Assembly: GCF_028290495.1 (NCBI RefSeq)
Contig: NZ_JAQGJT010000021.1
Coordinates: forward strand, 1 to 64,000
From: Tardiphaga sp.
Lineage (GTDB): Bacteria > Pseudomonadota > Alphaproteobacteria > Rhizobiales > Xanthobacteraceae
Direction: 5' to 3'
Length of the DNA stretch: 64,000 bases
This document shows, piece after piece, positions 56,627 to 64,000 of the stretch (positions within the stretch are counted from its first letter, which is position 1; each line of letters starts with the position of its first letter). The notes beneath the pieces were generated by a model. That model saw nothing but the letters and a program-made list of their open reading frames with translations. It ran no database searches and had not been told where the DNA came from. Made by a program: the position numbers and the translations under genes.

Positions 56627-57874
56627 TCATGGGCGCGGATAGACCGGCTTGGTGTTGTTGGCGTCGTGCGGGAATACCTCCACGAACTTGACGTGACCAT
56701 GCTCGTTGAGCGCGATCTGACCGAGTGGCGTCAACTCGCCGATCTGGCCGCCCGTCTCGTCGAGGCCGAAGGTGCCGTCAAGGGTCTTGAGCTCGCCCGA
56801 CAGGCTGAACACCGCGCGGCGGAGTTCGAGTTGATCGAGGCTGGTAGCTACCGACAGCGTCTTCTCAATCACCAGCGCGGTGGTGTAGCCAGCGACTGCG
56901 TTGAAGCCGAACTCGACCTTGCCGTCGGGATAGGTTTTGTTCCATGCGGCGCGGTAATCCGCCATCTTCATTCCGAAATTGACGGGGTAATCGAGGTCGG
57001 TCGGCGGCACATAGGTGAAGACGTGCTCCAGCCCCTTGGCACCGACGTTCTTTTCCAGCAGTTCGGTTTCGAGCCCTGCATAAATGCAGAACAGCATTTT
57101 GAACTTGACGCCGACTTCGCCGATGTTGCGCAGCAAGGCGATGTCGTTCGGCGCGTAGCCGAGGTGGATCACGGCATCCGGCTGCTTGTTGCGGATGTTG
57201 TTGATAATCACCGTGTAGTTCGTGGTTTCTGTCGGAACGCCCTGGTCGTAGACGATCTCGATCGGCGCGCCGGAATCCTTGATGAACTTGCGCACCGCGG
57301 TGGCCTGGGTGCCGGTGAATTCGTTGGTCGCATACAGGATTGCGACCTTCTTGATGCCTAGGGCGGGACCGTCATTGATCAGGAAGTCGGCGATCGGCTT
57401 CGGCCACACCGTCGAGACCGGATCGGCCATCAGAGCGATGTAGGGATTGTCCTTGGAGAAGAAGCTGGCGCCGGTTCCGGTCTGGTCGAACAGAAACATC
57501 TTGTGATCTCGGGCAATTGCCACCCCGGGCGCTGTCAGCACCGAGCCTGAATCTGCGACCAGCAGGTCGACCTTGTCCTGGGTGATCAGCTGATTGTAAA
57601 GCGACGAAGCCGTCGCGGTATTGCTCTGGTCGTCATAGGCAATGAGCTTGATCGGAATTTTCTTGTCGAAAGCCTTCACATAGACGCCGCCTTCGGCGTT
57701 CTTCTGCTCGATCCAGAGCTTTAAACCGCTGTGAACCGGCATCGAGATCGAGGCGTAGCGCCCTGACGAAGCGTAGAGCGTGCCGATCTTGATTTCAGTG
57801 GGGGCATCGGCGGCGAAGGCCGGCGTTGCGAGAACCATGCCCAAAGCGAGTGCAGTGATTGATTTCCCGAGCAT
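56627..57874 (-). CDS. ABC transporter substrate-binding protein, branched-chain amino acid type
   Basis: The 415-residue protein has a Sec signal peptide (SITALALGMVLATPAFA, cut before ADAPTE). The mature part has the LivJ-like fold: EIKIGTLYASSGRYASISMP, LIAYDDQSNTATASSLYNQL, VDLLVADSGSVLTAPGVAIA. It resembles binding proteins for amides or aromatic acids more than leucine, but the ligand is open. GGGAGAC lies before ATG 57874. It is the first gene of the importer operon. Confidence 0.93.
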   Translation of the reverse strand: MLGKSITALALGMVLATPAFAADAPTEIKIGTLYASSGRYASISMPVHSGLKLWIEQKNAEGGVYVKAFDKKIPIKLIAYDDQSNTATASSLYNQLITQDKVDLLVADSGSVLTAPGVAIARDHKMFLFDQTGTGASFFSKDNPYIALMADPVSTVWPKPIADFLINDGPALGIKKVAILYATNEFTGTQATAVRKFIKDSGAPIEIVYDQGVPTETTNYTVIINNIRNKQPDAVIHLGYAPNDIALLRNIGEVGVKFKMLFCIYAGLETELLEKNVGAKGLEHVFTYVPPTDLDYPVNFGMKMADYRAAWNKTYPDGKVEFGFNAVAGYTTALVIEKTLSVATSLDQLELRRAVFSLSGELKTLDGTFGLDETGGQIGELTPLGQIALNEHGHVKFVEVFPHDANNTKPVYPRP

Positions 57875-58069
57875 GAATGTCTCCCGTATTTTTTTGTTAT
57901 TTGACGAACTTACGTTGGCTCGTCGCTGATGTACACGACATGGCTGCACTGCAGTCAAGCAGCGTCAATCGAATGACGCCTGAATCGGAATGACTGCTCG
58001 ATACAGACGCGATGGGTGGAACTGCGAATACGGTTGTCTTGGATGTAATCAGCTACCGCCAGAAAGTTG

Positions 58070-59062
58070 TCACTGAATTTTCAGCCCGGCTGTCTCGATG
58101 ACAGGTTGCCACTTGGTGATCTCCTGCTGGAGCTGGTTGGCCAGCTCTGCGGGAGTCGATCCGACCGGGTCGGCACTGAGGTCGCGCAGCCGCTGCTGGA
58201 TCTCGGGGTCGGCGACCGCCTTGCGCAACTCCGCGCTGAGCCGCTCTGCCATGTTGGCTGGCAGCCCGGGCGGTCCGAACACTGCATTCCAGGTGTAGGT
58301 CTCGAACTCAGGGAGGCCTTGCTCCGCGATCGTCGGGAGATCGGGAAACGACGGCGATCGCGTTTTGGTCGTGACGGCAAGCGCGCGTGCGGTTCCGGCT
58401 TTGATAAAGGGGGCGGCGCCGCTGAGCACGTCGAACAGGACCGGGATCTGGCCGCCGATCAGATCGTTCATCGCCGGGGCGCCGCCGCGATAGGGTACAT
58501 GACCCATCTTGACCTTGGCCTGGACATTGAACAATTCGCCGGAAAGGTTGGGGGGCGTTCCGATCCCGGACGAGCCGTAGCTGAAGCTTCCGGGGTCGGC
58601 GCGGATCAGCGCGATCAGTTCCCCGACATTGGCCGCCTTCACCCGGGACGATACGAGCAGCACGTTGGGCACTGTGGCGACCATCGAAATCGCGGTGAAA
58701 TCCTTGATGGGGTCGTAGGGCGGCTGCTTGGCCATCAGCGGGTTGATGGTATGCGTGGAAATGGTCCCCATCAGCAGGCTCGTGCCGTCCGGCGCAGCGC
58801 GGGCCACGCGGGCGGCACCGACCACGCCGCCGGCGCCGGTGACGTTCTCGATCACGATGGATTGACCGATCTGTTCGGAGAGCTTCCTGGCAACGATCCG
58901 GCTGACGACGTCAGTGGCGCCGCCGGCAGCGAACGGCACCACCAGTGTGATCAACCCTTTCGGCAGATCGCCGGATCCCTGTGCGCGGAGCGGTGTGGCA
59001 AGGCCCGCGGGGGCAAGCGCAAGCGAGTTGCAGAACGTTCGCCGGGTGAGACGTGAGGTCAA
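58070..59062 (-). CDS. Bug/TctC-type tripartite tricarboxylate-type binding protein
   Basis: Bug proteins are periplasmic receptors for carboxylic acids. The 330-residue protein has KGLITLVVPFAAGGATDVVSRIVARKLSEQIGQSIVIENVTGAGG near the start (in parts: VVPFAAGGATDVVSR, ENVTGAGG), PDGTSLLMGTISTH and FPDLPTIAEQGLP, all family marks. The N terminus reads TSRLTRRTFCNSLALAPAGLA, a twin-arginine signal. The best start is TTG 59062, with GAGAGGGC upstream. No TctA/TctB membrane genes are adjacent, which is common for Bug proteins. Confidence 0.88.
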   Translation of the reverse strand: MTSRLTRRTFCNSLALAPAGLATPLRAQGSGDLPKGLITLVVPFAAGGATDVVSRIVARKLSEQIGQSIVIENVTGAGGVVGAARVARAAPDGTSLLMGTISTHTINPLMAKQPPYDPIKDFTAISMVATVPNVLLVSSRVKAANVGELIALIRADPGSFSYGSSGIGTPPNLSGELFNVQAKVKMGHVPYRGGAPAMNDLIGGQIPVLFDVLSGAAPFIKAGTARALAVTTKTRSPSFPDLPTIAEQGLPEFETYTWNAVFGPPGLPANMAERLSAELRKAVADPEIQQRLRDLSADPVGSTPAELANQLQQEITKWQPVIETAGLKIQ

Positions 59063-59249
59063 GACGCCCTCTCTGGTTGCGTCCAGACAAGCCGCGCGGC
59101 GCGAAGTGCAGCCATCGTTTCCCCCATGATGTCGTCGGGCCGTTTTCCGGCCTTGGCGTGATTGTTGATCGGGCGCTCGGCGCCGCAAAATGCCAAGCAG
59201 TGATAGCAGCTATCTGTTGTTGCGAAGGCGCTTGCCAATCGCCCGCGTA

Positions 59250-60677
59250 TCAATCTGGCGTGATGACCTTTCCGGGGTTCATCAGCCACTTCGGATCCAG
59301 CGCGCGCTTGATGGTTCGCATCAGGTCCAGCTCGACCGGCGCGGCGTAGCGGGGCAGGCGGTGCAGGTGCATCTGGCCGATGCCGTGTTCGGCGCTGATG
59401 CTGCCGCCAAGCGCAACGCTCGCGTCGTGGACGATGGTGTTGGCGCGGCTGGCGGCGGCCTCGAACTCCTCCGGCGAGTTGTACAGCGAGCGCGGGAAGA
59501 CGATGATCGCATGGATGTTGCCGTCGCCAATGTGACCGCAGAAGCAGACATGGGCTTCTGGAAAAGCCGCCTTTGCCTTTTCATGTACACGCGCGACGAA
59601 GTCGGACTGCCGGGAGATCGGCACCGAGGTGTCGTTGGAAACCGTAAAGCCTTCGCGCTTGTTGGACTCGGAGATATTGTGGCGCAGGTCCCAGATCGCG
59701 GTCGCCTTCGCAAGGTCCGGCGCGATGGTGGCGTCGGCGATGGTGCCGCGTTCCAGGGCGGTGCCGAGCACATCCTCCAGCGCCATGACGAGATCCTGCT
59801 GGCTGTGGCTGTCGGCAATCTCGATCAGGGCGTAATACGGCGCGTTGCCGGCTATCGGATTGCGCAGTTGCGTCATATGCTTGAGAACGATCGCCAACTG
59901 CGGGGCGGACATGATCTCGAACGCCTCGACGCGGTTGCCGAGGCGCGCGCGCAGTTCCTGCAGTAGCGTGATGGCGTCAGACACCGAGTCCAGCGCGACC
60001 ATCGCGGATACCGACGCGGACACCCGCGGGAACAGTTTCAGCACGGCGGCGGTGACGATGCCGAGCGTGCCTTCGGCGCCGATGAACAGCTGCTTGAGGT
60101 CGTAGCCGGTATTGTCCTTGCGTAGCGCGCGCAGACCGTTCCAGATCCGGCCGTCCGGCAGCACGACTTCGAGACCAAGCACCAGTTCGCGCATGTTGCC
60201 GTAGCGCAGCACGCCGGTGCCGCCAGCGTTGGTCGAGACTAGGCCGCCGACTTCGCAGCTGCCTACGCTGCCGAGCAGCATCGGAAACAGCAGGTTCTGG
60301 CGGTCGGCGGCGTCGCGGACATGTTGCAGGATGCAGCCGGCGTCGACGGTCATGGTGCCGTTGACGGCATCGATCTCGCGAATACCGTTCATGCGGGAGA
60401 CATTGATAACAACGCTGTCGCCGCTTTTCGAGGCGATGGCGCCGCCGCACAGGCCCGTGTTGCCGGCCTGCGGGACGACCGGATGATCGTTGGCGATGCA
60501 GAGGACCAGGACTCCTGAAACCTCTTCCGTGTTGCCGGGGCGGACGACGCAACTGGCGCTGCCGGTGTAGCGCCCCCGCCAGTCCTGCAGATAAGGCGCC
60601 ATCTCCGCCGGGTCGGTCAGGATGTTGTTCGGCCCGACGATCGCCGCGACCTGCTGCAGGAAGTCCTTGTCGGTCAT
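59250..60677 (-). CDS. FAD-linked 2-hydroxyacid oxidase/dehydrogenase (GlcD / D2HGDH type)
   Basis: The 475-residue flavoprotein has the PP-loop FAD site VVPQAGNTGLCGGAI and GSVGSCEVGGLVSTNAGG. The C-terminal FAD-linked oxidase domain has HIGDGNIHAI with metal or substrate histidines and GGSISAEHGIGQMHLHRLP. Family members oxidise D-lactate, glycolate or D-2-hydroxyglutarate and pass electrons to quinone or ETF. ATG 60677 fits the conserved start. It is divergent from a LysR gene 185 bases away, which likely controls it. A Bug-type receptor for carboxylates follows. Confidence 0.93.
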   Translation of the reverse strand: MTDKDFLQQVAAIVGPNNILTDPAEMAPYLQDWRGRYTGSASCVVRPGNTEEVSGVLVLCIANDHPVVPQAGNTGLCGGAIASKSGDSVVINVSRMNGIREIDAVNGTMTVDAGCILQHVRDAADRQNLLFPMLLGSVGSCEVGGLVSTNAGGTGVLRYGNMRELVLGLEVVLPDGRIWNGLRALRKDNTGYDLKQLFIGAEGTLGIVTAAVLKLFPRVSASVSAMVALDSVSDAITLLQELRARLGNRVEAFEIMSAPQLAIVLKHMTQLRNPIAGNAPYYALIEIADSHSQQDLVMALEDVLGTALERGTIADATIAPDLAKATAIWDLRHNISESNKREGFTVSNDTSVPISRQSDFVARVHEKAKAAFPEAHVCFCGHIGDGNIHAIIVFPRSLYNSPEEFEAAASRANTIVHDASVALGGSISAEHGIGQMHLHRLPRYAAPVELDLMRTIKRALDPKWLMNPGKVITPD

Positions 60678-60862
60678 TTTTTTCTCGTGTGGGCCCGCCG
60701 CCATGAGAAACGTCGGCGCCTGCATCACAATGAAAATTCCGCGATAACAGCTATGCCTGCCATCTGTTGCGCCGCAGCAATCGGCGTGCCCGCAACGGGT
60801 GGCGTCGAATGCCGTAGCTGTATATCAGTGGGCGCAGGGTTCTAGAAAATGCAAGGCTCACG

Positions 60863-61816
60863 GTGGATCTGCGCCAACTGAGAACGTTTAAATCCGTCGC
60901 GGAGCTGGGGAGTCTGAGCAAGGCATCCGACCGGTTGCGAATTGCCCAGCCGGCGCTGAGCCGGCACATCAAGTTGCTCGAGCATGAGCTGCGGATCGAG
61001 CTGTTCACCCGCAACGGCCGCGGCATGGTGCTGACGCCCGCCGGGCAATTGCTGTTCGATCGCACCGCGGGCCTCGTCCGGCAGATCGAACAGGTGCGCG
61101 ACGACATTCAATCAGTGGGTGGCGCGCCGTCGGGGCGCGTGGTGCTCGGGCTGGTTCCCACGGTAAGCTGCGTGCTGTCGACGCGATTTGCCCGCCGCGT
61201 GATTGAGGAACTGCCGGAGGTTTCGCTTTGCATCGTCGAAAGCTATGGCGGCCATCTGGTCGAATGGCTGCATCGCGGCGAAATGGATATGGCGCTGATG
61301 TATGGCCCATCAGTCGACCTGCACCTCGCGGTGCATACCATCGGGCGCGATAACATCGTCGCCGTCGGGCCGCGCGGCAGCGGGCTGGCGGATCGCAAGG
61401 AAGTGTCGATCGAGTGGCTCTCCGAGCAGAAGCTGGTGCTGCCGAGCCACTCGCATGGCCTGCGGATCCTGATCGAGAAGGCGCTCTCGCGCAAGAATCT
61501 GCCGATCCAGGTGCTGATCGAGGCCGACTCGTTTCGCGTGTTGACAAGCTTCGTTGAGGACGGTCTCGGCTATACGCTGCTGCCACATTCCGCGGTTCGC
61601 GCCGATGCCGCCGCGGGGCGCCTGGAAGTCGCGCCGATCGCCAAGCCAGGCATCACGCGCGAACTCATCATGGCGCTGCCGGCGGACCGGCAACGGTCGA
61701 TCGCCACCGCGGCGATCTCCGACTTCATCAAGATCGAGATCGAACGGCTGCGCGCGGAGGGCCTCTGGGACATCCGGATGGCCGCCGCCGACCATCCGGA
61801 CGGCGCGCTCAAGTGA
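60863..61816 (+). CDS. LysR-family transcriptional regulator
   Basis: The 317-residue protein starts at GTG 60863 and has the winged HTH (DLRQLRTFKSVAELGSLSKAS, RIAQPALSRHIKLLE). A substrate-binding domain follows (RVVLGLVPTVSCVLSTRFA, MDMALMYG, LVLPSHSHGLRILIE). It is related to the LysR at 33607 (both begin MDLRQLR and share the HGLR motif). It is divergent from the FAD-linked oxidase gene and convergent with the ThDP decarboxylase genes. Its target is probably the oxidase and receptor genes. Confidence 0.93.
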   Translation: MDLRQLRTFKSVAELGSLSKASDRLRIAQPALSRHIKLLEHELRIELFTRNGRGMVLTPAGQLLFDRTAGLVRQIEQVRDDIQSVGGAPSGRVVLGLVPTVSCVLSTRFARRVIEELPEVSLCIVESYGGHLVEWLHRGEMDMALMYGPSVDLHLAVHTIGRDNIVAVGPRGSGLADRKEVSIEWLSEQKLVLPSHSHGLRILIEKALSRKNLPIQVLIEADSFRVLTSFVEDGLGYTLLPHSAVRADAAAGRLEVAPIAKPGITRELIMALPADRQRSIATAAISDFIKIEIERLRAEGLWDIRMAAADHPDGALK

Positions 61817-62402
61817 CGGCGAAGCCGAGGTGCTGCCGGAACCGGTTCTTCATGTAGGCGCCGTCGCGCGGCGGCAGCGCCCGTTCCGGATTGCCATGCG
61901 CGATTTTGATGCGCACGAAGCGCGGGCCGCTGGTCACGTCATGCAGCTTGCCGCGGTAGTCCGAGATTTCCTTGAGATCGTCGATCACATCGACGGCGAG
62001 GAAGCCGGCGCCCTGGGCAATCACTTCGAGGCGTGAGCCAAGGCCGGCGTGGCTCTTCTGCATGCCGGTTTCGCCGAAGTGGCCGTTGTCGAGCACGGCT
62101 ACCGCGAGGTTGGCCGGCTTGTGCACGGCGATCGTGAGCAGGGAGCCTAGCCCCATCAACTGTTCGCCGTCGCCGGTCAGCACCAACACCGGACGCTTCG
62201 GCTGCGCCAGCGCAATGCCCAGGCCGACCATCGCCGCGCCGCCCATCGCGCCCCACAGATAGAAGTTGCCGTTGTGATCGCCCGCGGCGAACACATCGTA
62301 AGAAGGCGAACCCAGCCCGGTGACGACAAGGAGATCCTTGCGGTCGGTGAGCAGGGTCTTGACCGCCGCGCGGCGGTCCAGCGTGCTTGTTGCGTCCGAC
62401 AT
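61809..62402 (-). CDS. ThDP-dependent decarboxylase, C-terminal (beta) subunit
   Basis: The 197-residue protein has the ThDP-binding motif LTGDGEQLMGLGSLLTIAVHKPANLAVAVLDNGHFGETG, quoted by its ends GDGEQLMG and LDNGHFGETG. It matches the beta half of sulfopyruvate/phosphonopyruvate-type decarboxylases (ComE-like). ATG 62402 shares one base with the alpha-subunit stop (TGATG). The end overlaps the convergent LysR gene by eight bases. The two halves together make one active enzyme that removes CO2 from a 2-oxo acid. Confidence 0.9.
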   Translation of the reverse strand: MSDATSTLDRRAAVKTLLTDRKDLLVVTGLGSPSYDVFAAGDHNGNFYLWGAMGGAAMVGLGIALAQPKRPVLVLTGDGEQLMGLGSLLTIAVHKPANLAVAVLDNGHFGETGMQKSHAGLGSRLEVIAQGAGFLAVDVIDDLKEISDYRGKLHDVTSGPRFVRIKIAHGNPERALPPRDGAYMKNRFRQHLGFAVT

Positions 62403-62956
62403 CACTTGCTCTCCACCCACTTCTTGCGACCCAGCATGCGCTGGGAAATCAGCACGGCGATCTGCCGGTCGCCATCGAAGGCCAGCGTCGCCGCAGCCGA
62501 GATGACTTCGGCGGCTTCGTCCGGAGTTTCGATGCGCAGCACGGTAACGCCCATCAACTGGAAAGCTCCGGGCGTCGCGCTGCCCATCGGCACCTGCCAC
62601 GGGTTGAACTCGGCCCACTCGCCGCGCATCGTCACGATCGTCAGCAGGGGCAGGCGGCAGGAGTTCATCAGCGACAGCATGTTGACGCAGTTGCCGACGC
62701 CGCTCGACTGCATCAGCAGCACGGCGCGGTCGCCGCCGAGCCACGCGCCGGCCGACAGCGCGATGCCTTCTTCTTCGGTGGTAAGTACGGTCGTTTTGAT
62801 GCTGCGATCATCATGGGAGAGATTGATCAGGCGCGAATGACCGGCGTCCGGCACGTAGGAGATTTGCGAAACGCCGGCTTCTTTCAGCGTGTTGAAGATT
62901 TCAAGCGGCCAGTCGCGGCCGGGGGCGACGCTTGCGTCACGGGCTAGTGCATCCAT
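62402..62956 (-). CDS. ThDP-dependent decarboxylase, N-terminal (alpha) subunit
   Basis: The 184-residue protein has the pyrimidine-binding half of a ThDP enzyme: GVSQISYVPDAGHSRLINL, the cofactor-activating Glu in VLTTEEEGIALSAGAWLGG, and VLLMQSSGVGNCVNMLSL. It matches the alpha half of split sulfopyruvate/phosphonopyruvate decarboxylases (ComD-like). It is translated first and coupled to the beta subunit. The substrate could be a 2-oxo acid with a sulfonate, phosphonate or plain carboxylate group. Confidence 0.9.
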   Translation of the reverse strand: MDALARDASVAPGRDWPLEIFNTLKEAGVSQISYVPDAGHSRLINLSHDDRSIKTTVLTTEEEGIALSAGAWLGGDRAVLLMQSSGVGNCVNMLSLMNSCRLPLLTIVTMRGEWAEFNPWQVPMGSATPGAFQLMGVTVLRIETPDEAAEVISAAATLAFDGDRQIAVLISQRMLGRKKWVESK

Positions 62957-63262
62957 CAGGTGATCTCGCGGTTGAAAGGATCAGCTTGGATGCCATCCTA
63001 TTTCAGTTCGAACCGCTGCAAGCATCTCATCTGCCAAAGGCTGTCATGCCAATCCGTTATATGATCCTGACCCTACAAACTGGTCCACGTTGAAGGTAAT
63101 TTTTTGGGCATCCTGAACCTGATACAGGGAGCAAGCCATGAAGCGGGAGCGGTTTCCGGAGGAATCGACGGTATGAAGCACGTTTTTTGGCTTTCATGCT
63201 CGGGGCGCGCGATCCTGGCGGCAACAATTTAAGCGTGGATAGGGAAAAGGCCGGGCCGTCGC
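62957..63262. other. Spacer upstream of the decarboxylase genes, nothing else seen
   Basis: About 306 bases. It should hold the promoter of the decarboxylase pair near 62960-63010. No palindrome, small gene or terminator was convincing. Confidence 0.4.
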
Positions 63263-64000
63263 TTACTTGGCCGGCTGCTGTTTGGCCCGCGTGACCATCT
63301 GGGTGGGATTGACGAAGCGCAGGGCGATGACGAGCCATATCAGCGTGCTCGCCATGTAGATCACCGCCATCGCATCAACCGACTGAACCGCGCGGACGCC
63401 GGAGGCAAAGACCGCGTAATAGAGTGCCACGACCAGCGTCTGGCTGGTGGGACCTGCGGTCAGGAAAGTCAATTCGAACATCGCGATGGTCCGGACCAGG
63501 ACGAGCAGCAGCGCCGCCAGAATACCGGGCAGCAGCAGCGGCAACAGGATGTGGACGAACATCCGCAACGTCCCCGCACCGAACACGCGCGCCGCAGCCT
63601 CGATGCGCGGGTCGATCTGTTCGATGAAAGGCATCATCACCAGCACGACGAAGGGCACCGTCGGAACCAGGTTCGCGAGAATAACGCCCCACAATGTTCC
63701 ACCGAGACCGGTTTGATAGAGCACCGTCGCAAGCGGGATGCCGTAGGTAATGGGCGGCACCAGCAGTGGTAACAGCAGCAGCAGGGTCACGAACTTCTTG
63801 CCGGGAAATTCCCGCCGCGCCAATGCATAGGCCGCGGGCACGCCGAGAATTCCCGAAATCGCGACGACGGCGAATACGACTTCGACGGTGACGATCAAGA
63901 GGTCGTCGAGCTGAAACTCGGTCCAGGCCGAGAGATACCAGCGTGTGGTCCAGCCGGCCGGAAACCATGTGCCGAGCCAGCGCGTCGCAAAAGAACTGGT
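63263..64000 (-). CDS. ABC transporter permease, spermidine/putrescine (PotC/PhnV) type, 5' end outside window
   Basis: The frame is open to the right edge, so the start lies outside. The visible 245 residues begin TSSFATRWLGTWFPAGWTTR, then WYLSAWTEFQLDDLL, as in PotC-type permeases, and go on to VTVEVVFAVVAISGILGVPAAYALARR and the conserved EAA-like loop EQIDPRIEAAARVFGAGTLRMFVHILLPLLLPG (in parts: IEAAARVFGAG). Such importers take up polyamines, iron or 2-aminoethylphosphonate. The other subunits would lie to the right. Confidence 0.9.
   Translation of the reverse strand, partial: TSSFATRWLGTWFPAGWTTRWYLSAWTEFQLDDLLIVTVEVVFAVVAISGILGVPAAYALARREFPGKKFVTLLLLLPLLVPPITYGIPLATVLYQTGLGGTLWGVILANLVPTVPFVVLVMMPFIEQIDPRIEAAARVFGAGTLRMFVHILLPLLLPGILAALLLVLVRTIAMFELTFLTAGPTSQTLVVALYYAVFASGVRAVQSVDAMAVIYMASTLIWLVIALRFVNPTQMVTRAKQQPAK

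Noticed and set aside
60678-60862. LysR operator between the FAD oxidase and the second LysR gene
   Set aside because: A loose pair ATAACAGCTA / TAGCTGTATA is present but imperfect and far apart, so I do not list it as a site.

Overview
The window is a GC-rich chromosomal segment of an alphaproteobacterium of the Bradyrhizobium/Rhodopseudomonas type (Nitrobacteraceae). This rests on gene content and signals: secDF followed by Mth938-like and phytoene-synthase-like genes, a TrmFO-type tRNA methyltransferase, DUF1127/DUF3597/DUF3606 small proteins, an Omp25/RopB-type porin, a GTTC-N7-GTTC LexA site before uvrA, and palindromic TGTCAT...ATGACA intergenic repeats. The genus is inferred, not proven. 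I found no rRNA or tRNA gene and no CRISPR array by eye.

1-12 kb, core: secD (cut by the window start), secF, an NDUFAF3-like and an NDUFAF6-like gene in one run; then on the minus strand an atypical kinase and trmFO, a DUF1127 mini-protein, a small exported protein, a lytic transglycosylase, a DUF2189 membrane protein, DUF3597, and a periplasmic binding protein paired with a twin-arginine-tagged fumarylacetoacetase-family protein. 11.7-17.2 kb, accessory: two tandem small acetyltransferases, a glutathione S-transferase enclosed with a dead IS5-type transposase between matching terminal repeats, an SPW-repeat membrane protein, an acetyltransferase remnant, a 45-residue zinc-finger protein, and an unrecognised gene broken by two frameshifts. 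17.2-30.3 kb, core: uvrA with SOS box, porin, ssb, DUF2306, gyrA, coaD, two cyclophilins, queA-tgt.

30.3-34.6 kb: an unrecognised 577-residue exported protein, then a scar where two unrelated gene fragments meet. 33.6-48.4 kb: a LysR regulator diverges from a long catabolic operon made of an aldehyde dehydrogenase, a ThDP enzyme with an IolD-like GHGNV motif, a branched-chain-type ABC importer whose permease and both ATPases are one polypeptide, a TIM-barrel isomerase, two NAD epimerases/dehydrogenases, a cupin, an SDR and a KstD-like flavoprotein. Most junctions overlap, so it looks like one pathway. The enzyme classes resemble an inositol-type carbocycle route, but the substrate is unknown. 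This is the best candidate for an undescribed system.

48.4-53.3 kb: a decayed tract with DUF3606, Crp-like, OprB and SDR remnants, two long poly-G tracts, and intact genes for a short-type AMP nucleosidase, a PPP-type phosphatase and a 59-residue protein. 53.3-64 kb: a second branched-chain-type ABC importer in the usual five genes, a Bug-type binding protein, an FAD-linked 2-hydroxyacid oxidase divergent from a second LysR regulator, a two-subunit ThDP decarboxylase, and a spermidine/putrescine-type permease cut by the window end.
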